Below are positions 54,701 to 64,000 of a stretch of 64,000 bases of DNA, piece by piece; position 1 is the first letter of the stretch; every line of letters starts with the position of its first letter. The notes beneath the pieces were generated by a model. The model was not told the origin of the DNA and searched no databases. It saw only the letters and a program-made list of their open reading frames with translations. Position numbers and translations under genes: made by a program. Where the stretch lies: NCBI GenBank assembly GCA_013368325.1, contig JAACJK010000116.1:496001-560000 (forward strand), read 5' to 3'. The stretch comes from Ephemerocybe angulata. Its lineage: Eukaryota > Basidiomycota > Agaricomycetes > Agaricales > Psathyrellaceae.

Positions 54701-56501
54701 TATATTCACCCCCTTTGTCGTCTCGAAGCTCCTTGACCTTTAACCCGTGTACTCGTTCGCACTCAGCGACAAACTCCTGGAACTTCTGGAACACCTCTGA
54801 CTTGCGCTTTAGAGCGTATACTCGTTTGAAGCGGGAATAGTCGTCGATGAAGGTGACCCAGTACTCGAAACCAGATGGTGTTCGTGGTAGTGGTCCGTGG
54901 ACGTCGGAGTGGATTCGATCGAGGAGTCCGTTGGCGCGATGCTGAGAGAGAGAAGGGAAGGGGTCTCGGTGCTGCTTCCCTGCGATGCAGTCATTGCAGA
55001 AGTCCTTCATTGTAGTACCGTCCTTGACGAGTATCCCTGTGCCTAGCTCCTGTCGAAGGAGTGTGTCCAGACGATCCTTGCCTATGTGGCCAAGTCGCTG
55101 ATGGAGCAGCTCCTTGTCTACCTTCGTCGTGAAGAACACTGCTGACTGTGTGTTTATCAGCGTGGTTCCGTCGAGAGTGCCAGTGGTTCCGCGAATGGTA
55201 GCTGTTAGGATTAGCTGACCCTTCTTGAAGAACTCTAGTGTGGAGTCTTCGATTACGATCCGGACTCCGCAGTGACGAACGACATATAGAAGTGAGAAGA
55301 GGTTGGATTGCAAATCAGGGACATATAGTACATTCTCGAACACAACAGTCTGCCCAGTCCTCCCATTGATCCTCGGTGTAAAGTACACAGTACCCATCCC
55401 GATCGCCCATACAATCTCGTGATTAGCGAGCTTGATGGGGACCTTCACCCTGACCATGTTACGGATCCACTCGCGATGGGGCGTCATATGTGAGGAAGCT
55501 CCTGAGTCTGTGTTCCATGATGAGTCAGTGGGTGTATAGGGGATCTGACGGGTGAGAGGACTTGCGATGTGGGCGACCTGTGCCATGAGGGCCTTCTCCT
55601 GCGGCGTGGCAGGAGACTGGGCAGCGACTTCAGCGACCTGGGCCTTTCTGTTCTGGAAACGACACTCCTCGTTGGTGTGCGAGTTGCTGCGGTGGTACTT
55701 GCACTTGTAGGTCTTCTTGGGCTTGGATGCAGCCTGAAGAGCCGTGGAGGAGGTACCATCAGCGAGGGAGGTGTTTCGAGTGAGGCTGTCGGCCTTGCGA
55801 AGGTGGTCGAGAATGACAGAGGGATCAGCGTCGGCACTGGTGGCAGAGATGTGGTTGAGGGTATGGCGAAGGAGTTCATCTTCCTTTCCAAGACCGATGA
55901 CGATCATGGCGAGGGAGATGTCGCGAGCGAGGTAGGCGGCGGTGTAGCCATCGATCAACTCTGCTTCCTTTTTGAGGACATCGACCTTGACAGTCCTATC
56001 TCCTTCCTTGTAGCTGAGGGGAGCGGTCTCCGCTTCCTGGAGGGTAACACCGACTGGGAGTAGAGAAGTGAGACGTGCACCAAGTGCAACAGCTCGGGAG
56101 CCGAAGTCTTGATAGGACTCGTTCTCAAAGCCAGAAGACCTCATGCGAAGGGAGATGAGCTCTTGGAGGATGGTGATGCGAGAGCTGGAGTCCTTGGGTT
56201 CGTACTGCTCAAGAAGTCGTTTCCAGGTGCCTGGAAGATCGAGGATGCTGATACCCATGAGGACGGTCTCAGTCTGGGAGGCATCGAGCGTTGAGCGGAT
56301 GTAGCCAACAAGCTTGGAGCGGCGCCCTCGGAAGCTTGTGACGAGACGAGAGTCAGAGCCAGGTGAAGGCTCTGTCTCAGTGCCCATGAGGATGTCGTAG
56401 GCATCGTACTCGAGTGCCTTGTTGACACAGATGCGCTTCCATTCCTGGACAGTGTAGACGTTGAGGGAAACGAGTGAGGTGGAGGTTTCGGATGAGGACA
56501 T
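51747..56501 (-). CDS. Copia Gag-Pol polyprotein
   Basis: The 1584-residue open frame starts MSSSETSTSLVSLNVYTVQE. Gag occupies about residues 1-300 with a zinc site CKYHRSNSHTNEEC (CHHC) near 267-281. The protease motif is DSGASSHM near 331. Integrase follows at about 465-640: HQRLGHIGKDRLDTL with FCNDCIAGK, then DVHGPL, FIDDYSRFKRVY, DDKGGEY and QQNGVAERLNRTL. A linker of about 200 residues is unusual: repeated PPAPPAPLAPLAPPVPP and then a run of Asp/Glu. RT begins around residue 1110 (FSPTARLTALRTALA, SIDVSNAYLNGEI, GIYGLKQSGRLWYQKL) with FVDD near 1290. RNase H has TDADHAGCLDTRRSTSGFL and DSSTEAEYVAAS. No break seen. Confidence 0.95.
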   Translation of the reverse strand: MSSSETSTSLVSLNVYTVQEWKRICVNKALEYDAYDILMGTETEPSPGSDSRLVTSFRGRRSKLVGYIRSTLDASQTETVLMGISILDLPGTWKRLLEQYEPKDSSSRITILQELISLRMRSSGFENESYQDFGSRAVALGARLTSLLPVGVTLQEAETAPLSYKEGDRTVKVDVLKKEAELIDGYTAAYLARDISLAMIVIGLGKEDELLRHTLNHISATSADADPSVILDHLRKADSLTRNTSLADGTSSTALQAASKPKKTYKCKYHRSNSHTNEECRFQNRKAQVAEVAAQSPATPQEKALMAQVAHIASPLTRQIPYTPTDSSWNTDSGASSHMTPHREWIRNMVRVKVPIKLANHEIVWAIGMGTVYFTPRINGRTGQTVVFENVLYVPDLQSNLFSLLYVVRHCGVRIVIEDSTLEFFKKGQLILTATIRGTTGTLDGTTLINTQSAVFFTTKVDKELLHQRLGHIGKDRLDTLLRQELGTGILVKDGTTMKDFCNDCIAGKQHRDPFPSLSQHRANGLLDRIHSDVHGPLPRTPSGFEYWVTFIDDYSRFKRVYALKRKSEVFQKFQEFVAECERVHGLKVKELRDDKGGEYIGNDFAKWCTDRGITRQHTVKATPQQNGVAERLNRTLAEGVIAMLNQAKLPASFWAQAVLYLTDVLNATPSSALSKTTSYEVWHKQKPDLSIYRVFGCRAFVNIARKDRKNLQSHTEPCIFIGFETGYKGWRCYNPITKKAHISRDIIFDENTFPGLSTTTPAPAHTPIGLGDIWPDLEDEDDDAPPPAPPAPLAPLAPPVPPAPPAPPAPPRAPPSDEDSSDEDDEDDEDDEDDADDEDDEEDDDEDNSGAQQAPPHTPSQTMDLKALGKQTASRPQFHPTSPTSPTPKAEPQKSTPPTSPERPIPAPTFPAPPPPAPAPVPRKPITQPMVAQGSRPVRQKAVPDYFKLTGGTRRTTKPVARRQGGEPPADQGGDKDDENPFNPPPLTAQDFEDEDNGDNDNVDLERALFATPIMQALMDVYDIGEYIPADEAVEMVLMMATDKMEHAFGAATRPEDSPRSWKEAMSRPDHEFWAAACQTEMDALIANGTWEIVKLPDDRKAIGSRWVFLIKRKSDGTIDRYKARLVAKGYSQQPGVDYDQIFSPTARLTALRTALAKAAMNGEYIESIDVSNAYLNGEIEDKYEVYMTQPEGFEIRGPNGAKWVCRLKKGIYGLKQSGRLWYQKLAAELERLGFTQIKTDPSFYVWEADGIRITLPVFVDDITIISKSQDKVKWLKESLAKVFTLKDLGPTTYLLGIKVDYDRENRTLHLSQRQYILDILKRFRMENCTPVATPMDPGSGTSLAKYDLSKQEQREMKTVPYINAVGALMYLAIGTRPDIAYSVAKLAQFNSNPGPIHWKAVKHLFRYLKGTMDLRLTYRNEGESLSSELFQAYTDADHAGCLDTRRSTSGFLIKMGTGAVSWSAKKQATVADSSTEAEYVAASSAGREVIWMRSFLRELGTTVTGPSRLMVDNQSALKVLRNPEHHSRMKHIDIKMHWIREVIKRGEIEVHFLPTNDMIADIFTKPLPKPAVQRHRLALGLE

Positions 56502-56822
56502 GGTGGAGATCGATCGACGATGTGTGAGGGAGAGGGAAGAAGGGGAACTTCTGGGCGAAAATCACCGCAGAAGTGAGGGAATGCTAAGAGGGATTCCGGA
56601 CGGAAGAATCCGTCAAGAAGTACCAAAATAGCGGAAGCGAGATCAAACACGCAGCTGGGCGTGTGATGTGGAGCTGGAGCAAGGCGTCGATGAACGACAC
56701 GAAGCTGTGATGGAGCGAGGTGTGACCGAGTGAAGAGTGACGAGTGGGCAGTGATAGCGTATAGAACGCGGTGTCTGATAACGTGTGGTGTCGTGTATCA
56801 GAGGAGCCCGGGGCTCATAACT

Positions 56823-57225
56823 TGATAAACTGCTAAGTTTATAAGTCGTTGAAGCCACTGCAAGTGGGAGATAGTTCGATATATTAGTTAAGTTAGATAA
56901 AGAGAAATACAGCATGACGCACCTGCAAGTGGGAGATAGTTCGATAAGGGAACTACCCACTTGCAGTGTAGACTATATACTGTGTGGAACAATAGACGAT
57001 CCATATCGGGAGAACAATAAAGTACGTACGAATATGGAACAATAGAAGTGAGAACAATGCTGTGTGATATATGTGAAACGATGGAATGAATGAACAATGT
57101 GATCGTGGATATATATAGAACAAAGAAGCATTAGAACAATAGAAAAGTTTGAAAGAGGCAGCGCCTATGTGAAGGTGAAGAGAACAATGGGCGAGCCATG
57201 GAGACATGTGCATTGTACTTCAACA
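56823..57225 (-). repeat. 5' LTR of the copia element
   Basis: 403 bp, no difference to 51316-51718 found by eye. It carries the promoter for the minus-strand transcript. Confidence 0.93.
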
Positions 57226-59110
57226 TACTGTTGGTGCCTTGTACGGAGGAGGTCCGGGTGTGCCAAAGACGTTTGAATGGAGTGAGTTAGCGGCATACTT
57301 TCCCTATGATTCACAACCTATAGCGGCATTCTCGTCCACAAGATTTGAACTCGTCAAATATGCACGGCTGGACACAGTGGAGGACGTCTTATCGCAGCAT
57401 GAAGGCGCCTTTCCTGTCGACCTTCCCCTAGAAAGTCTCTGTAGCCGACTTCATGTCCATGAACTCAAAGACATTGCCTCTATCCATTCCATCAAGCTAC
57501 CGAGCAACTCTACGAAGCGTGTTGCCCTCGACATTCTCCGTGGACATGAGTGTAGCGTCTGCGAGCCGTATAACTCGGTGTTTGTCCCATGTACCTCGAC
57601 CAAGCAGCTCTTGGCACAGTCGCACTGCCAAGAATATATCGACAAGCTGTCTAGTGGGGTCGGGCAGTTCAGGTTGAGCGATCTGGAGTCGTATGGCGCC
57701 CTATCGGATGAAGCGACGGCAATTTTCAAGGGTGGGGCTCGATTCGTAACGCTTGAGATCTCCGATACCTCAGAGCCTTGTATGACGATGGTTGGTGACC
57801 GTTTGCTGTGCCGACCTGTACCTTGGATGGCCATCGCAGAGAAGTCAAAGAAGCATGTGGTCCACAATCTGGCGAAGCTCCATGGGATCTCTATCCTTAC
57901 CCGTGATACCAAGCAGCACGGGCTCGATGTCTTGGGGAGACACGTATGTGTCGATTGCCGCACGTACACGGCTGTCTTTGTGGCGTCGGATACACCAGAC
58001 GCTGTGTCTACTGGTACTACTCGTACTAGACTGAAGGTGCCCAAGAATCTCCCTCCGACCGAAGAGGCACCGTCTTTGGAGTACAATGACCCGTTTTCGC
58101 CGTCCGACTACTCTTTTCCACCTGCTCCCCTGTCACTGCAAGATAACATCGATATCGTCAGAGACTTTTGCTCATCCCTTTCACCCACCAAGTTCGACGA
58201 GGCTGGATGCGCTGTGTGTGCTCAGTTGACTGTTCTCACAGATCTCGTCCCATTCCCTGATGTGGAGTGTTCTTTAGCTCCGCTCGTCGAACCGGGCGTC
58301 GCGCGTTTGGAACGTAAAAGCCCGACTGATCCTGTGAAGTACAATACTGGACCTTTAATTGACAGCACATGTCCGGGTATCTGTCCACCTTGTTTGCGTT
58401 CGCTCCGTGACGGAAATCGTCCTGTCAAGTCCCTTGCTAATGGTCTTTGGATCGGGGACGTTCCCCCACAGCTACAGTGCCTTTCCTTCGCAGAGCATAT
58501 GCTCATTGCGCGGGTGAGGCTCAATCGTTGTGTGGTGCGAATATCAGCAGGGCACAGTCACTCAAAGATGACAGGTAATGTGATATCCTTCGCGAACCCC
58601 ACTGTCAAGGTATATCGCAAGCTTCCCCCCTCTAGCTCAGAACTCGACGAAGTTTTGGTCGTGATATTCACTGGTATGCAGGAGCCAGAAGATGAGGACT
58701 TCAAAAGGACACCGATGCTCGTCCGGAGAAATGTGGTCGCAGATGCCCTTGAGTGGCTTAAATTGAATCACTGTGATTATGCTGACTTGCAGATAGACGA
58801 GAAGGCTCTGGCCTCCTACCCTCTTTCCGGCATACCCGTCAAGTATGTGTACCAACCGTCACCCGATGGCGGGAATGTAATCGCAGCGGCGACTAGCGTG
58901 CATGATACTGTGGAGGAAGAAGGAACTACGGAGGGCGAGTGTACCTTCAAGGTTCACGGTGATACGACCGTGGACTATTTTCGCGGTTTTACGGTCGTAT
59001 GTGTAAAGGTCGTAGCACCGACTCGAGCACTAAGCACTACACCGCTTACATTGGCCTCCAAGATCAGAGCCTGGGTTCAGACAAAAGGGAGCACTTCAGA
59101 CGCCGCTTGA
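57226..59110 (+). pseudogene. DUF6570 protein, main part (Helitron replicase-type N-terminus)
   Basis: The frame, continued from 51114-51315, runs 628 codons to TGA at 59108-59110. Two Cys pairs with similar context occur (GHECSVCEPYNSVFVPC and GRHVCVDCRTYTAVF), then CPGICPPCLRSLRDGNRPVK and SLANGLWIGDVPPQLQCLSF, AEHMLIARVRLNRCVVRISA and GHSHSKMTGNVISFANP, which are hallmarks of DUF6570. In fungi this domain is usually the N-terminal part of Helitron Rep-helicase proteins. The Rep HUH and helicase regions are missing: the frame stops just where the second gypsy element's flank begins. So it is a truncated Helitron-type gene that was later split by copia. A stand-alone DUF6570 gene is the alternative. 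Confidence 0.65.
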
Positions 59111-60167
59111 GTAGGGGACATTGGTGATCACTAGTAAGGCGGATTAGTACTGAAACCGCCTCAGGGTGACTGAGCGGTTTGACAAGTCGTGTACGAAAGG
59201 TCTTAGAGTCCTGGTGCGAGCGAAACACTTAGGGCGCCAGCAACAACAACCCCTCCTCGCCACCCAAGGGTACCACACCTGGCGAGTCGGATAGCGAGTC
59301 AGGCCGTCTGAATTCTCAAACAAAGGATCCCCGCTCAATCGAGCAAGGAAAGGCAAGGCAGCGCAGGGATACCAGGCAGCAGGAGCAACGGCACTCGCGG
59401 CACTCGGAGTTTTCCGACCGCGTCGGCAAAACCCGAAACTCGGCACGGGCGGCTTCAGACTTAGACGTTTCACGCGAGGCGGTCTCGTCAGCCCAAGGCT
59501 GTCCGACCACACCCGGAAAAAGGATAACAGGAATAACAGGGGTGAGTCCCTCGAAATGCAAGGGAGCTCCACAACGGAGAGTCCAAGCGCGAGAGGGATA
59601 AGCCCGCGTCACTATAAAAGGAAAACAGGGTCATCAATAACGGAGCGGCATCCTCGGCATGCTGCGCCGCGTCCAACTTAGCGCGAAACCAAGCAACAAC
59701 CGACTCAAGCCTCGCGACCGCACGACTTAGCACCCTAGAAAATTGAAGGAAAATCGTAGGCGGCGTGACTGTGACCAAGGGGGTCACACTATAAAAGTAA
59801 AACCGCGTAGCACTTAGTTTCTCTAGCTTGTATACTTCAGATTTAATCTCTCTCTCTCAATCGTACTTTGTGTCTCTTTCATTACGCCGCGTCGGCTTTT
59901 GAGGATTCGTGAAACGGAAACTGGAACGCTTTGCTTACTGAGTCGAGACATACTACTTCCTCAGTCCGCTTAGTTAAATAGACTTGCCTACGCCTCTCAC
60001 GAGCGTAGTCTCTTCTTGGAGTTGGTTTTGTGTGGTGTGTAACCGTCGAGAATTGTACCCTCCGGCCACGCCGCTCTCTTCCAACGAACTCAGCCTTTGT
60101 GTTTGTGTGGTTGGTTTGGTTGCAAACGATTGGCATCATTTGTGTCTTTTCTCCGCACTTCGCATCA
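59111..60167 (+). repeat. Presumed 5' LTR of gypsy element 2 (start uncertain)
   Basis: The end is inferred from CGCATCA followed by AATTGGAGCCCACCG, as in element 1. Two CACTATAAAAG-like boxes occur near 59613 and 59788 and either could be the promoter. The LTR start needs the 3' copy to be fixed. Confidence 0.5.
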
Positions 60168-60170
60168 AAT

Positions 60171-60187
60171 TGGAGCCCACCGCGAGG
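60171..60187 (+). promoter_or_regulatory. Primer-binding site of gypsy element 2
   Basis: TGGAGCCCACCGCGAGG, the same 17 bases as at 25567 in element 1. Confidence 0.65.
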
Positions 60188-60525
60188 GAGGTGAAGATTC
60201 GGTTTCACACCTCCTCTCCAACAAAGTAGAACAGGAAAAGGGGTTGCTTTGAGCAAAAGCAACAAAAACCAACACGCCTACTTCAAGCGGGTCGCAACCC
60301 GTAGCTACTAGGCAAACTAGGAACTCTCAGTCAGCTGGTGCAGTCGACGTTAGACAGTATCCTAGCACGAGAAAAGTAAAGGCAACAAAGAGTCGAAGAG
60401 CAGACACTCCAGACTCGACAGAACAGGAAACTTTCGAAGAGGCTCTTGAACAATTTGGGAGCCCGCTTACCGAATTATCTTCAGAATCGGAAATAGAATC
60501 GGAACTCTTATTACCAAAGAGAAAA

Positions 60526-61959
60526 ATGGGTGATTCAGACAGTAGCAACTCGGGCAATGCCAGGAGTAGGAAGGATAAGATGCCTAGTCTCTTTTCCACT
60601 AACAGGCCTACTTATGATCCCGCTTCACCCGCAAGCGCGATCAAGTTCTTGAACGGCGTAGAAGTGGCAGCCAAGGCGGCTGGGATCTTAGATAAGGACC
60701 AGGAAGTGGTAGAGCAAGCGTTGGCCTACCTAGACTTAGACATTGCTAGAAAATGGGCACAGCTGACGGGAGGACAATCTCCCTTTAGTTGGGCAAACTG
60801 GAGAAAGGCCGTGGAAAGTACCCTACCCAAGACTGTGCGCTATAAAGGAGGATCTATAGAACGGCTTGAAAAGCTCTGCGCTGCGTTAATCGTCCGTCCT
60901 ATTGGAAAAGACGAGCGGCCTGGCTATTACGACTTTATGTTGGGGTTCAAAGCAGAGGCGAAGCCGCTCATCGAAGAGGTGCCGCCGCTGGTTTCGAACC
61001 GTGACTTGGTCAAGCGGTTCTTGGAATGTCTGAAGCCCAGCTTCCGGGAAGTGTTAAGGGAAAGGTTGGAGACCAAAGGGGTTGCCAATGGTCGCACCTT
61101 GGAAGATCCTTGGGGAATCATAGAAGTCATGGAGCATGCCACTAAACTGGTTGACGCTGCGGCAGATGGACCGTTTGGACTTCTCGCCGAGGAAGAGTCA
61201 CAAGCTACTTATAAAAGGTCGAGCCCTAGCGGCAAGATGACAGTAGCCCGTGAAGCCGAAGTCAAGCAGGAAGACTTCTCCTCTCATTTCCAGGATGTCT
61301 TCGCAGGCATGGATACTTTCAAAACGGAAATCCAGAAATTAAGCGCTAAGTTAAGCGCCCTAGAAACAGGAGCGGCTCGCCAGACCTACGTCCAAGCACA
61401 GAAGCCGCCGTATGCACCCTCAGGAGGGGCGAGCGGTGCGATGAAACCAGGCATGTATCCAAAGCCGCCCGGAGCTAACTTCTCGTGCTTCTACTGCGGG
61501 GTGGCAGGTCATGGCATTGGCGAGTGCGCAGAAATGGAAAAGGATAGAGCGGCTGGGAAGTTCACTCAACAGATTCCGAGGGGTCCTATCTACGTGAATA
61601 ATACCCTTGTGCGCTCTCGTCACCTAGACGGGTCCACTATGAAGCAAAGAGTGGATCAGGCTTGGGCAGGAGGCGCCGCGGTCAATTATCAGGAAGAACA
61701 CACCCCTTATTACGACACCTATGGACAGGAGTGGGACGACGAGTTGGTGACACACGAAGTCTTCCACCAGACTATCGCAGGCATGACCAACCAAATCTTG
61801 TCTGCGATGGGAAAGGAGACTCCGGCCCCAGCTGCGCCGCCTCCCCTGGAACCAACAGCTCGTGATGTTCTCTTAGCGGTCCAGGATCTGGGCAAGCGGG
61901 TTGGTGCCATTGAGCAATACGCGATTAACACGCGCGCCAACCAGGAACGGGATTTTTGA
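60526..61959 (+). CDS. Gag of gypsy element 2
   Basis: The 477-residue frame starts MGDSDSSNSGNARSRKDKMP. The Gag core (AIKFLNGVEVAAKAAGILDK, ESTLPKTVRYKGGSIERLEK, FLECLKPSFREVLRERLETK) corresponds to that of element 1. A heptad-like stretch (FKTEIQKLSAKLSALETG) precedes the CCHC knuckle CFYCGVAGHGIGEC near 61486-61527. It ends QERDF with GAT TTT TGA at 61951-61959; the protease frame continues in the -1 frame from here. Confidence 0.88.
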   Translation: MGDSDSSNSGNARSRKDKMPSLFSTNRPTYDPASPASAIKFLNGVEVAAKAAGILDKDQEVVEQALAYLDLDIARKWAQLTGGQSPFSWANWRKAVESTLPKTVRYKGGSIERLEKLCAALIVRPIGKDERPGYYDFMLGFKAEAKPLIEEVPPLVSNRDLVKRFLECLKPSFREVLRERLETKGVANGRTLEDPWGIIEVMEHATKLVDAAADGPFGLLAEEESQATYKRSSPSGKMTVAREAEVKQEDFSSHFQDVFAGMDTFKTEIQKLSAKLSALETGAARQTYVQAQKPPYAPSGGASGAMKPGMYPKPPGANFSCFYCGVAGHGIGECAEMEKDRAAGKFTQQIPRGPIYVNNTLVRSRHLDGSTMKQRVDQAWAGGAAVNYQEEHTPYYDTYGQEWDDELVTHEVFHQTIAGMTNQILSAMGKETPAPAAPPPLEPTARDVLLAVQDLGKRVGAIEQYAINTRANQERDF

Positions 61960-63248
61960 AGAGCTCGAGGAAGGGAAACCCGAATCCTCCTCGAGCGAGT
62001 GGAAGTAAGCCCCGGGCAGCTTCAGTAGAAACGGAAACGGAGAGCGAAGATGAAGAAGAAGAGGTAGTCAGAAAAATAGGAAAACCCAAAAACAACACGA
62101 ATCAGAGGCTGGAACCGCACGGCTTGGAAATCATCTCGCCGCCTAGGCCGAAGATGTTCCCATATGTCGATGTTCCCCCTCTACGGACGCAGCCCGTCCC
62201 GGCGGAAAGGAGGGAGGAAGCGCCTGGTGCGCGACCTGATCCCAAACCGCCTAGACAGGTAGAAAAAGGGGCACAGCCCAAGCGGACTAGCAATATAGAC
62301 AAAGCAAGGGTTGTGGAGGTGATCAGCGAGGTCTTTAAAATGACTTACCCTGTAACCATCCAGGACCTCTTGTCTTTGTCTCCAGCTGCCCGCACGGCGG
62401 CGCAAGAAATCATGAAGAAAAGGAGACCGGCTGGAGCAAAGTCAGAATCCGAACGAGACGCCGCGAGAAGACTTCAAGCGGCGTTATCAGAGGAACTGAT
62501 GGAGATCAACTTGAACTTAGGTTTGACGGAGGAAGAGGCTGAAAAGGAATTGCTAGGCATATTCCTAGGGGAGACCGGCTCGGAAGACAGTACGGAGGCT
62601 ACACCAATGGTGGAAACTTTTGTGCAGTTGGGACCTGAGGATTTACCTCTCGGGGAGGCGTATCAAGCAGACGGCGTGGAACGCATACCCGATGGGTCCC
62701 TCATTATCCCCGACCCGGTTGAAATCTTCCTGCAGACCGACGACCCCGCTCGGCAGAGGGGCAAGCCACTGATCACCGCTTCAGAATCACTACCCATTCG
62801 CGCTTTCTTTCCTCGCATCAACAACGCGAAACATGAAGAGGCCATCTTTGATGAAGGCTCTCAAGTGTGTTCGTGCAGCGAGGAGTCAGCATTGAAGTTG
62901 GGCATTGGCTGGGATCCGGACTTCGTGATTGGACTCCAGTCCTCTAACAAGACCACGGCCTCCTCTTTAGGATTGGCTAGGAACGTGCCCATAGACTGTG
63001 GAAACGGCGTGGTAGCATATGTACAGCTTCATGTTGTACGCAACGCTGCATACCGCTTCTTGCTGGGAAGGCCGTTCTTGGCAGTCATGAGGGCAGTATC
63101 GGCCTGCCACGCAGACGGTAGCCATACCATCACGCTGACTGACCCGAACAACGAGCGCAGAATCACTATCCCTTCCTACCCTAGAGGGAAGATTCCTGCG
63201 CAGTTCGAGGCTGAAGCGGGAGAGCATTTTCGGCTCTCGAGGATTTGA
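61956..63248 (+). CDS. Protease frame of gypsy element 2
   Basis: This 430-codon frame is in the -1 frame to Gag. The first 250 residues are charged and probably unstructured (SVETETESEDEEEEVVRKIG). The C-terminal part is the aspartic protease: EEAIFDEGSQVCSCSEESAL with Asp-Glu-Gly as in element 1, and AYRFLLGRPFLAVM. It ends AEAGEHFRLSRI at TGA 63246-63248. The RT frame again lies at -1; a T4 run at 63227-63230 (CAT TTT CGG) would allow a shift giving EHFSALEDLIDDQGEVALLV. Confidence 0.82.
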   Translation: MKSSRKGNPNPPRASGSKPRAASVETETESEDEEEEVVRKIGKPKNNTNQRLEPHGLEIISPPRPKMFPYVDVPPLRTQPVPAERREEAPGARPDPKPPRQVEKGAQPKRTSNIDKARVVEVISEVFKMTYPVTIQDLLSLSPAARTAAQEIMKKRRPAGAKSESERDAARRLQAALSEELMEINLNLGLTEEEAEKELLGIFLGETGSEDSTEATPMVETFVQLGPEDLPLGEAYQADGVERIPDGSLIIPDPVEIFLQTDDPARQRGKPLITASESLPIRAFFPRINNAKHEEAIFDEGSQVCSCSEESALKLGIGWDPDFVIGLQSSNKTTASSLGLARNVPIDCGNGVVAYVQLHVVRNAAYRFLLGRPFLAVMRAVSACHADGSHTITLTDPNNERRITIPSYPRGKIPAQFEAEAGEHFRLSRI

Positions 63249-64000
63249 TCGATGATCAAGGAGAGGTCGCACTGTTGGTGGAAATGGACGAGAGCGGCTT
63301 CGCGCGCTTCTCAGGCCTCGCAGTGCCGGGTCAGAAAGAGGGCTTCACAGAAAATGAGTTGAAAACCATATATCTACAACAGGCATTAAAGGAAACGAAT
63401 GATCAAAAGGCAAAAGACGTGTTCGAACAATACCTCCAGACGGGCGCTAAAACAAGCGCCGAGTCCCAACCTTCGGGTAATCCGAACAAAGCAGGCGGGG
63501 TGAAAGGAGTTTCCAAAGGAACCAAGTACAAACCGGTTGACAAGAAAGTGAGGCCGGTATATGGAATAGTTCCGGAGGAGTTCCAAGTGGTGCGCGAAAT
63601 TAAGGGAGATCCCTTGGCAGGGATGCCCGAATTGCCTACGCACCCGCCTGAGTTCACACCCAAGGGGCGGTACACGCAAGAAAGGATGGAGATGTTTGAT
63701 AAAGCCCATCCAGGGTTCTGGACGGATGAAGAAAGGAAGCTGGCGCATCATCTAATGGCCGAACAAAACGAGGCTTTTGCATGGGAAGAGTCTGAGCGGG
63801 GTAAGTTCCGAGAGGACTTCTTCCCTCCAGTAAAGATCCCTACTGTCCCGCACGAACCCTGGGTCCTGAAGAACATCCCCATCCCTCCTTTCTTGTTCTC
63901 ACAAATCTGCGACATCATCAAGGGCAAAATAGATTCTGGGGTGTATGAACCCTCGTCATCCTCCTATAGGAGCCGTTGGTTCTGCGTTCTCAAGAAGGAT
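63230..64000 (+). CDS. Pol (RT) start of gypsy element 2, partial
   Basis: The open frame after the presumed shift reads ALEDLIDDQGEVALLVEMDE, then GMPELPTHPPEFTPKGRYTQ, FAWEESERGKFREDFFPPVK, VLKNIPIPPFLFSQICDIIK and SYRSRWFCVLKKD at the window end, which matches the start of RT in element 1 (YRSQWFWVLKKDG). There is no stop up to 64000. Catalytic RT motifs lie beyond the window. Confidence 0.85.

Larger units (their letters stand above)
51316..57225 (-). mobile_element. Complete Ty1/copia LTR retrotransposon
   Basis: The 5910-bp element has 403-bp LTRs (51316-51718 and 56823-57225) that look identical by eye, with TG/CA ends and the target duplication TACTG on both sides (51311-51315 and 57226-57230). 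It is transcribed on the minus strand. One uninterrupted polyprotein lies inside. A purine tract (GAGGGGGTG on the minus strand) precedes its 3' LTR, and TTATGAGCCCCGGGCTC follows its 5' LTR as the likely primer-binding site. Integrase before RT gives Ty1/copia. It looks very young and possibly active. Confidence 0.96.
59111..64000 (+). mobile_element. Second Ty3/gypsy element, cut by the window end
   Basis: A long terminal region, PBS, Gag, protease and the start of RT are present in this order; RNase H, integrase and 3' LTR lie beyond the window. The 5' boundary is not fixed because the other LTR is not visible; 59111 is the first base after the DUF6570 stop. The element is related to element 1: same PBS string, same Gag/protease/RT style (MPELPTHPPEFTPKGRYTQE versus MPELPTHPPDFVPGQRYTQE). 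Confidence 0.85.

Overview
The window reads as nuclear DNA of a mushroom-forming basidiomycete (Agaricomycetes). Genes are split by many 45-65 nt GT-AG introns, no operons are seen, and several families are typical of that group: a fungal 7TM-like membrane protein, a DUF1996 secreted protein, a lineage-expanded F-box family, fungal Ty3/gypsy, Ty1/copia and LINE elements, and a DUF6570 protein of the kind found in Helitron replicases. I cannot name the species.

Layout. 0.3-1.7 kb holds a 7TM-like gene with an apparent frameshift. From 1.7 to 40.7 kb the backbone is one dispersed/tandem family of F-box proteins, each with an N-terminal F-box and a WD/propeller-like body in four exons. I count six intact copies (B, C, D, E, H, I), one freshly disrupted copy (F), several broken ones (A, E', G, J) and short relics (about 1.70 and 23.2 kb). 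Between them lie a DUF1996 gene, a four-helix membrane protein, a coiled-coil protein, a fungal trypsin-fold protease and an astacin-like metalloprotease.

Mobile DNA takes about half of the window. A complete Ty3/gypsy element (25139-33441) with apparently identical LTRs sits inside F-box gene F and carries an extra spliced gene on the opposite strand. A decayed LINE (about 40.7-45.3 kb, minus strand) contains a solo LTR. A complete Ty1/copia element (51316-57225, minus strand) with apparently identical LTRs splits a DUF6570 gene. A second gypsy element starts after 59.1 kb and runs off the window end. Between the LINE and the copia element lie two divergently transcribed genes of unrecognised function (45897-47220 and 47857-50954), both with good splice structures.

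How it fits together. The F-box genes would encode substrate adaptors of SCF ubiquitin ligases. Their array shows repeated duplication, partial loss and transposon attack. Several copies share a GGCGCTTA-like element about 95-140 bp before the start codon. An exact dyad AGCGCC-N13-GGCGCT occurs three times around copies A and B. The two gypsy elements share the same GGATTTTTGA stop-codon context at a -1 frame change, which points to a common way of expressing the downstream frame.
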